Below are positions 58,246 to 64,000 of a stretch of 64,000 nucleotides of DNA, piece by piece. Every line of letters starts with the position of its first letter. Position 1 is the stretch's first letter. The stretch is from Schistosoma mansoni (taxonomy: Eukaryota; Platyhelminthes; Trematoda; Strigeidida; Schistosomatidae): positions 15,153,753-15,217,752 of the forward strand of contig NC_031500.1 in the NCBI RefSeq assembly GCF_000237925.1, in the 5' to 3' direction. Both the position numbers and the translations under genes were made by a program. The notes beneath the pieces were generated by a model. That model saw only the letters and a program-made list of their open reading frames with translations, did not search any database and was not told the DNA's origin.

Positions 58246-59394
58246 ATATAAAATGTAGCAATTGGTTTGAGTGACTAGACATTGTGTGTACTATGTATTG
58301 ATGTTACATAGTTGAAAGTTTAGAATAGGAAATCCTGAACCCTGATTTCCTATTTCTTAGTTTACGTAAATAATGTGTATCTGAAATTGTAAGGGAACTT
58401 GTGTTTCAAAATCATCACTTCCAGTTTCAAATCCTAATGTATAACGTAAAACTTACGATACAAATGAACTATAAAAGTCAAATGAGTTCACGAACATTTA
58501 AGTTTTATTGAGGAAATCCAGACAAATCCTCGAAAAAAGCCAATAAAGGCTCTGAAAACACTGAGAAACATCTTATCCAATCAGCAAATACTAGAGGTTT
58601 TCCCAGAAATATCTGGGAAGTGAAAAGTCACATGCCGAGTTTCTGATTGAATGATTACTTATACTGCTACAATGTTTAGTAACGTTCCAGAATTTTCCCA
58701 AAATTGAAGGTCATCTAAAATACTTTAAAAATCCTAGATTTTCTGTACATAAACGAACATTTAGAGTAAAGCGTGTCTTTCATATTTCGCGCCTTTTCTC
58801 TCATGTTCAAGTCGCTGTGTAGATCTAGCCTGGTGGGTTACTAGAAGAACTAAGAAACCGAATCTACCGTTCAATTAGAAGACGTATCCATTTTATAACT
58901 CAGTGATTTACAAACATCTCGATCATACCGTTAGAAAGTCCTCTGCAGGTGAACAGATTACTAAAATCGTGTTTTGTTCCAATAAACAATTTACTTGTGT
59001 AGTAGGCAATCTATATTTAGTCAATTAATGTAATACTACTTTATACTTATGTATGCCCTTTATGTGAATAGTTATTTATGAATATGAAAAATAGATAAAT
59101 GAAAAAAATAAAAAAAATAATTTTAATTCACTATTAGCATTGGTTCTTTTTGCATGCATAGTGCTTCGTTCGCTAAGTTAATCCTTTGTTGTTATATATC
59201 TATTATCCATTTCCCTTATTTCTGAAGATGCTTGATTATATTCACCTTGTTTTTAAAGGAATGAGACGTTTTGTTATGCTTATTTGGTTTTCTATTATAT
59301 GTTATTGCATAATACTGTAAATAAATTTTCCAAGTTGTAAACTACTCATATTAAGGTAGGGCTAGTGTAGTGTGGTTTAGTTATATCCATATAA
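58246..59394. other. Nothing recognised; possible site of last GLS exon
   Basis: No repeat was named. A terminal GLS exon would be short and poorly conserved; I cannot place it. Confidence 0.3.
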
Positions 59395-59680
59395 GTAGTG
59401 TATGGTGATGGTCACACATAGAATGTATTTTGGAAGAAGACCGATAAGGAAAGAACAGGAATGAAGTGCAATCGGTACGAAAATGCATGAACAATAATAA
59501 TCAAAGAAGACGGACTGATATTTACAGAAGGAACAGTCAAGATTGAGATAATTGATTGTTATTTTGCAAATTAACTGTTTACTGTGAGGTTATCAGAAAT
59601 TAGTGAGATAGCCTGTAATGTTGTGCTTCAATACATTCGTTTGTCCCCAACCGGTGTCTATGTTCACTAGACTAGTAGTA
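59395..59680 (-). repeat. MITE-1, minus strand
   Basis: From TAGTGTAGTGTGGTTTAG to GTTCACTAGACTA. Ends TAGTGTAGTG and TAGTCTAGTG (reversed) again form an inverted repeat. Confidence 0.72.
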
Positions 59681-59807
59681 TCGGTACAATCCAAATGTTA
59701 TTTTATCTGTCTAGTAAGGTGAAAATACATATTGACGAAACAGTTTACCCTATAAAAGAAACTCTGAAACAACAAAAATAGATTATCAATGAATTTATTA
59801 ATTTTAT

Positions 59808-59905
59808 ATAGTTGAGACCATGAATCAGTTGAAGTTAGACCACCATGAAAAACCTGGAAGCACTGGACGACTTCAATTGATTCATGATCTCAACTATATA
59901 GAATT
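59808..59905. repeat. HHR-B tail hairpin without ribozyme
   Basis: TATAGTTGAGACCATGAATC and GATTCATGATCTCAACTATA are inverted arms. The ribozyme is lost except for GCACTGGACGA at the loop. Confidence 0.75.
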
Positions 59906-60424
59906 ATTAAAATCTCCGCAAAACCCCCCTTCAGAATTTACGAATTGTTGGACAGAATATTGTGAAGATTAAAGTGACCTTTGCTTATTGAAAGATAGCT
60001 AGTCATCTTTAGTTCTACTTCAGTAGGGTTGCAGTGTATCAAATGTAGATTGAGTGGAAGAATGTAAACTACTAAAATAATTACCAAGTGATCTAACCAT
60101 GTTTTAATACCTATGAAATCCAAAAAGTGGCAGTACATTTTACTACCAGGTAGAGTTGTAATACTTAAAATATATTTCTAAGTAAAATGAAAAAGTTGTT
60201 CAATGATTTCTACTAGTTTTAAACGGTTACTTTAGTTAGATAATGAAAAATTATGATGAAATCATGTTTAAATTAACAATTGTAGTGTATAACTTTTACA
60301 AATTTATTGCATAATATAACGAAACCTCTTGGTACCATGTATATAAAATTAAAATGATATAGTCTATAATCGATCGCTGTATTAACGAACTTGTGTATAG
60401 ATTCAGACTTGAGGAGGTGATACT

Positions 60425-60735
60425 GTTGTGACCAAGAACACGAGTGGAGACAATCGAATGGATTAAAGCACAAATTACAGACTATCTCACTAATTTCTGA
60501 TAACCTTACAGTAAACAGTTAATTTGCAAAATAACAATCAATTGTCTCAATCTTGACTGTTCCTTCTGTAAATATCAGTCTGTCTTCTCTGATTATTATT
60601 GTTCATGCATTTTCATAGCGATTGTGCTTCATTCCTGTCCTTTCCTTATCGATCTTTTGCCAAAATACATTCTATGTCTGACCATCACCATACACTACTT
60701 ATATGGATATAAGTATATCACACCACAATACCACC
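60425..60735 (+). repeat. MITE-1, full-length
   Basis: From ACTGTTGTGACCAAGAACAC to ATCACACCACAATACC, about 310 bp. Confidence 0.7.
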
Positions 60736-61079
60736 AACTATCATTTAGATTTATTTATAAAGAATGGATTAAATTTTAACTTTCATGTATTTGGTCATTA
60801 GAATTTAACCATAGATAATGTATACCTCTTTCTCACACTCTTGTACTAACGAGAAACCGGTAGAAAAGTGTCATCTTTTGTAGTAACATTTTACCATAAA
60901 TATTTTCTCAAAAGAGAATATGTAAAAGGATTGATGATTAAAATTATCTAACAGAATTTAGTTTATTCATTTATTTGTTGGAGTTCACTACCATACATCC
61001 TTAGCACAAAAATTAGACATTCAAATATCATTTATTACTGATATACTACTTATAAATTAACATCAACTATATAATGAAT

Positions 61080-61150
61080 GTACATACAGCTAACGAGTCC
61101 TAAATAGTACGCTACGTGCTTCCTGGATTTCACTATTAACTAATATCCAT
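61080..61150 (+). repeat. HHR-A ribozyme region, old relic
   Basis: CAGCTAACGAGTCCTAAATA, then GCTA in place of GAAA, then TTCCTGGATTTCAC. The core is destroyed. It lacks the AAA insert of the younger copies. Confidence 0.6.
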
Positions 61151-61315
61151 CTTTTTTGTTGTGACAAAATTTTGTCTTAAATTAATTTACTCTTTAACGA
61201 TAAATAAATATAAATTTCATGTAAGTAAACAAAATTCTCTATCTGAATTTAAAAAAGTAATAAATTAGGTATCATAATAATAATTCAGTATATTTTTTTT
61301 CTATCAACTCCCTTC

Positions 61316-61700
61316 TGATAATGATCATATGCTCACTAGTGACTGCCTCCATGAGGTATTTTCTGGAGTTCTAATGAGAAGTAGTGATCAATGGTGTTCA
61401 ACCAGGTCTATTGTGAGATAGTAACCCACTGAACACAATGGTGGATATGTCACTCAATTTTGTGGATTGGTTGAAGTTAGACATTAACATCATTGGATAC
61501 CGGCCAGCTCAGTGGCCTAAAGGTTAAGAGTTCGCTCGCAATCGAGACTGATAGGTTCTAGCTTTTAATCTAACAAGGAGGTATCTTGGATGCGCACCGC
61601 TGAGGAGTCCCACCATAGGACGAAACGGCCGTCCAATTCTTCCAGGTTTTCCATGGTGGTTTAGCTTCAATTGACTCATGACTTCAACTATTTATCTCTT
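61316..61700 (+). repeat. HHR-B, full-length, plus strand
   Basis: Preceded by a tail end (CCCTTCTGATAATGATCAT), then leader ATGCTCACTAGTGACTG, tRNA-like head (box A about 61507), ribozyme 61590-61640, and tail to GACTTCAACTATT. Inverted partner of 57120-57475. Confidence 0.85.
61590..61640 (+). ncRNA. Hammerhead ribozyme, HHR-B subtype with altered stem I
   Basis: Same core, stem II, stem III and stem I mismatches as 57183-57235. Confidence 0.7.
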
Positions 61701-62098
61701 TTATTGAATATCATTTGATGTATCCAGTGTATAAAAGAGTTCAGATACAAATAATGATTATTCAATTTATTTATTTATTTTTTTCTTTTTTTGTTTATTT
61801 TTTTCTCATTATAAATAGTAAATTATTATTTTTTTCTTTTTTGTGTACCATTTTATTATCATAATATTAGTAAGAATAAAATAAATCAATAAATTCCAGT
61901 ACAATCTTTACATATATATACAAAGATAATAAACAAAGTAAGTGAATTATATCCATTTTATTGGGTTATCTTTTACTCCCTTATTTCTTTCCATGTTCAT
62001 TTATTAAACAATGAGAATCAAATAGAAATCAATAAAAAATTTTTTTATATATTTTTTTTCTCAAATCAGTTTTTATTTATTATTTTCTGCTTGTCAAT

Positions 62099-62205
62099 TA
62101 CGATTATTATTACTATTACTGTTATTATTATTATTATTACTATTATTATAACTATTACTATTATTATTACTATTAACATTATTAGTAATAGTAGTAGTAA
62201 TAATC
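62099..62205. repeat. ATT/ACT triplet repeat
   Basis: Runs of ATT, ACT and GTT triplets, imperfect, about 105 bp. Confidence 0.9.
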
Positions 62206-62223
62206 GTTGTGTCAATATCATGG

Positions 62224-62390
62224 TTATTACTTAATTACGCCTGTTACTCCCAATGGAGCATAGGCCACCAACCAGCATTCTCCAACCCACTCTGTCTTGC
62301 GCACTCATTTCTACTTCTATCCAATTTTTCTTTATTCTTCTTATGTCTGTCTCTATTTCTCGGCGTAATATATCATATTTATACTACTCC
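62224..62390 (-). mobile_element. RTE-like 3' end, minus strand
   Basis: ATTACGCCTGTTACTCCCAA and GAGCATAGGCCACCAACCAG are the reverse of the 3' end seen at 56650-56710. Confidence 0.8.
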
Positions 62391-62566
62391 TTCAATAATA
62401 GTAGTATTTAACTCAAGTGAATAAATGATCCTATATATATATATACACATAATATAATTTGAGAATATTTTATATTTAATTTTCTAGAATCATCTATGTA
62501 TCTTCATGTGTATTTATTTAATTTTTATTTCTGTATCATAAACAAGATTCTCACTACAAAATTACC

Positions 62567-62735
62567 TTACTTACTTACTTACTTACTGACGCCTGTTCCC
62601 TCCCCCTCTCAATCAGTGGAGCATAGGTCACCTACCAGAAGTCTCCAACCCACTTTAACTTAAGGCTTCTTTTCTAATTTTATCCATTTGTTATTTATTC
62701 TTCTTATGTTTGTCTCATTCTTCTTCTTCTACTCA
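62567..62735 (-). mobile_element. RTE-like 3' end, minus strand, with TTAC tail
   Basis: Opens with the reversed GTAA tail (TTACTTACTTACTTACTT), then ACGCCTGTTCCCTCCCCCTC and GGAGCATAGGTCACCTACC. A second short copy only 180 bp from the first. Confidence 0.8.
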
Positions 62736-63159
62736 AAACTTGGATAAAATAATAAGAAAGGAATTCAGTTAATAAAAAATTTATTACACTATTCGAAATG
62801 TGTACAATTTTTTGATGTAGGAATATTGAACACCATAATAATTACTTATTTTAATCAGTCAGTCATATACAATGTATAGAGTGTTACATTAGTATATTGG
62901 TTCAAGTATTCATACTCTATTAAAAGAGCGAAAAAAAGCATCTGAATGAATCTTAAGGGAAGACAGTAACTATATCAGTAGTAGAAAAAAATATTAGCAA
63001 TAAAAAGGGGGAAAAAAGTATGTGAAGATTTCAAGAGTTTCAAATCTAAGAGAGGATGAAGAATGAAAGTATGTTTCATTGAGAACAATTCTGAGTGATG
63101 TTATGCAAAATCATCAGCTACCGATTATCAATTTCATGTGGATCATAACAATGTAATCT

Positions 63160-63345
63160 GTAAACTCATTTAGTATTGTTTGTTTCAATCTTCTCATTGG
63201 TGTTTAGGACTGGTACTGGGTTCGATTCCCAGAGTGAACATCAGTTTTGAGATGCAGGTACATCCAGCTGACGAGTCCCAAATAGGACGAAACGCGTGTC
63301 AAACTGGATTCCACTTCTAGCCACTATCTATCTTTGCTTACAATG
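63160..63345. repeat. HHR-A: minus tail joined to plus half-head and ribozyme
   Basis: Minus-sense tail (63165-63205, TAGTATTGTTTGTTTCAATC) switches to a plus-sense unit starting just before box B (GGGTTCGATTCCC), then ribozyme and proximal tail. Box A is missing, so it should not be transcribed from its own promoter. Confidence 0.78.
63262..63313 (+). ncRNA. Hammerhead ribozyme, HHR-A
   Basis: As the copy at 27829, with stem III ACGCGTGT (one G-T pair) and the same AAA insert after GTC. Confidence 0.82.
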
Positions 63346-63639
63346 TAGTCTGTATTTCTTTAGTGAACTAGAATGACCTAATAATAAATGTACTTTCTGT
63401 TACATGTCAAAAATGTAAAGAAAGCTGTATTTTCGACGTTTCGTGACTTAATGTAAGCCGCTTCTTCACAGCAAAATGTGAAAAATACAAGTTTTCTACT
63501 CATTGAGTTATAATAAAAATATATTTATTATTAACTCTCTATTCAATATTCCATTAATTGAAACTATCAAGTTCAAACTTTTTATTGATACCTATGAAGT
63601 TGGTCTGTAAGAAATAGCTTTCATTTGTGTTATATAGAT

Positions 63640-64000
63640 TGCCTGCGTATATGCATGCCCAGTTGTTATATCCATTGAGTGCGTAAGTTCCCTGCTTGAT
63701 ATATGAGTGATATAACCATCAATTGGAGAGCAGTGAATTATCGATCAGAGCAATAATACACGAAAACCGTATGAGCAGTCTTGAGTACCTATTAGTCCTG
63801 CCATCTGCCTAGCCCAGCCAGTTAAGTCCAGAACACCAATAACAGCCTCTGCAATATGAATCATTATTCTCAAATTTACTGGGTTTATATACCAATCTAA
63901 CTGACCACATCCTGCAATAAAATAGAAAATAACATTGGTACAAGATTCAGCTAATTGTGGATGTGAATAGGGGGAACAGTAATTAATGGACACAGCATAA
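63640..64000 (+). repeat. Rep2, runs off the right edge
   Basis: Matches the first 350 bp of Rep2 (GAGAGCAGTGAATTATCGAT, CTGCCTAGCCCAGCCAGTTA, GACTGGGTATAACTC-like region). Closer to the 35158 copy than to the inverted pair. Confidence 0.78.

Noticed and set aside
1-64000. CRISPR arrays, operons, bacterial promoters or terminators
   Set aside because: Spliced genes, non-LTR elements and tRNA-headed retroposons make this animal nuclear DNA; the regular short repeats are microsatellites.

Overview
The window looks like AT-rich flatworm DNA, most likely from a schistosome. Host exons are short and spread over many kilobases of intron. The introns are packed with tRNA-headed short retroposons carrying hammerhead ribozymes, the combination known from schistosome Sm-alpha-type repeats. 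Non-LTR fragments end in GTAA repeats, and one Ty3/gypsy element is present. Species is not assigned.

Two host genes are visible. On the minus strand, exons at 10764-11604 and 1672-2282 join in phase. They encode a long Ser/Asn-rich region that runs into the first residues of a Sec7 domain of the PSD/EFA6 type (Arf6 exchange factor); the rest lies beyond the left edge. On the plus strand, nine exons between 29363 and 55179 encode about 517 residues of a kidney-type glutaminase: the helical N-terminal region, the whole catalytic domain with all its active-site motifs, and C-terminal ankyrin repeats. The first and last coding exons were not found. The two genes are divergently transcribed and separated by about 17.8 kb that holds a gypsy element (15012-20281) with two LTRs that read as identical, 4-bp target duplications and mostly open gag and pol.

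Working names for repeats used below. HHR-A, HHR-B and HHR-C are three short retroposon families, each with a tRNA-like head followed by a hammerhead core. Rep1 is a ~530-bp element with an AAAT-type tail. Rep2 is a ~530-bp element of unknown class. Rep3 is a small foldback-prone repeat. Rep4 is a ~375-bp repeat with a coding remnant. MITE-1 is ~310 bp with weak terminal inverted repeats. MITE-2 is ~283 bp with clear ones. LINE-X and RTE-like are two non-LTR retrotransposon groups.

Layout: 1-11604 PSD-like gene with LINE-X and Rep1 in its 8.5-kb intron; 11605-15011 intergenic with a Rep1/LINE-X chimera; 15012-20281 gypsy; 20286-27720 sparse DNA with one old RTE relic; 27725-55179 glutaminase gene with introns full of HHR, Rep and MITE copies; 55180-64000 more of the same, plus an RTE-like insertion with target duplications.

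The most interesting signal is the ribozyme load: about 16 recognisable hammerhead cores in three sequence-distinct families. All three have a tRNA-like promoter head and a self-complementary, loopless stem III. Many copies are arranged as foldbacks or as slightly more than one tandem unit.
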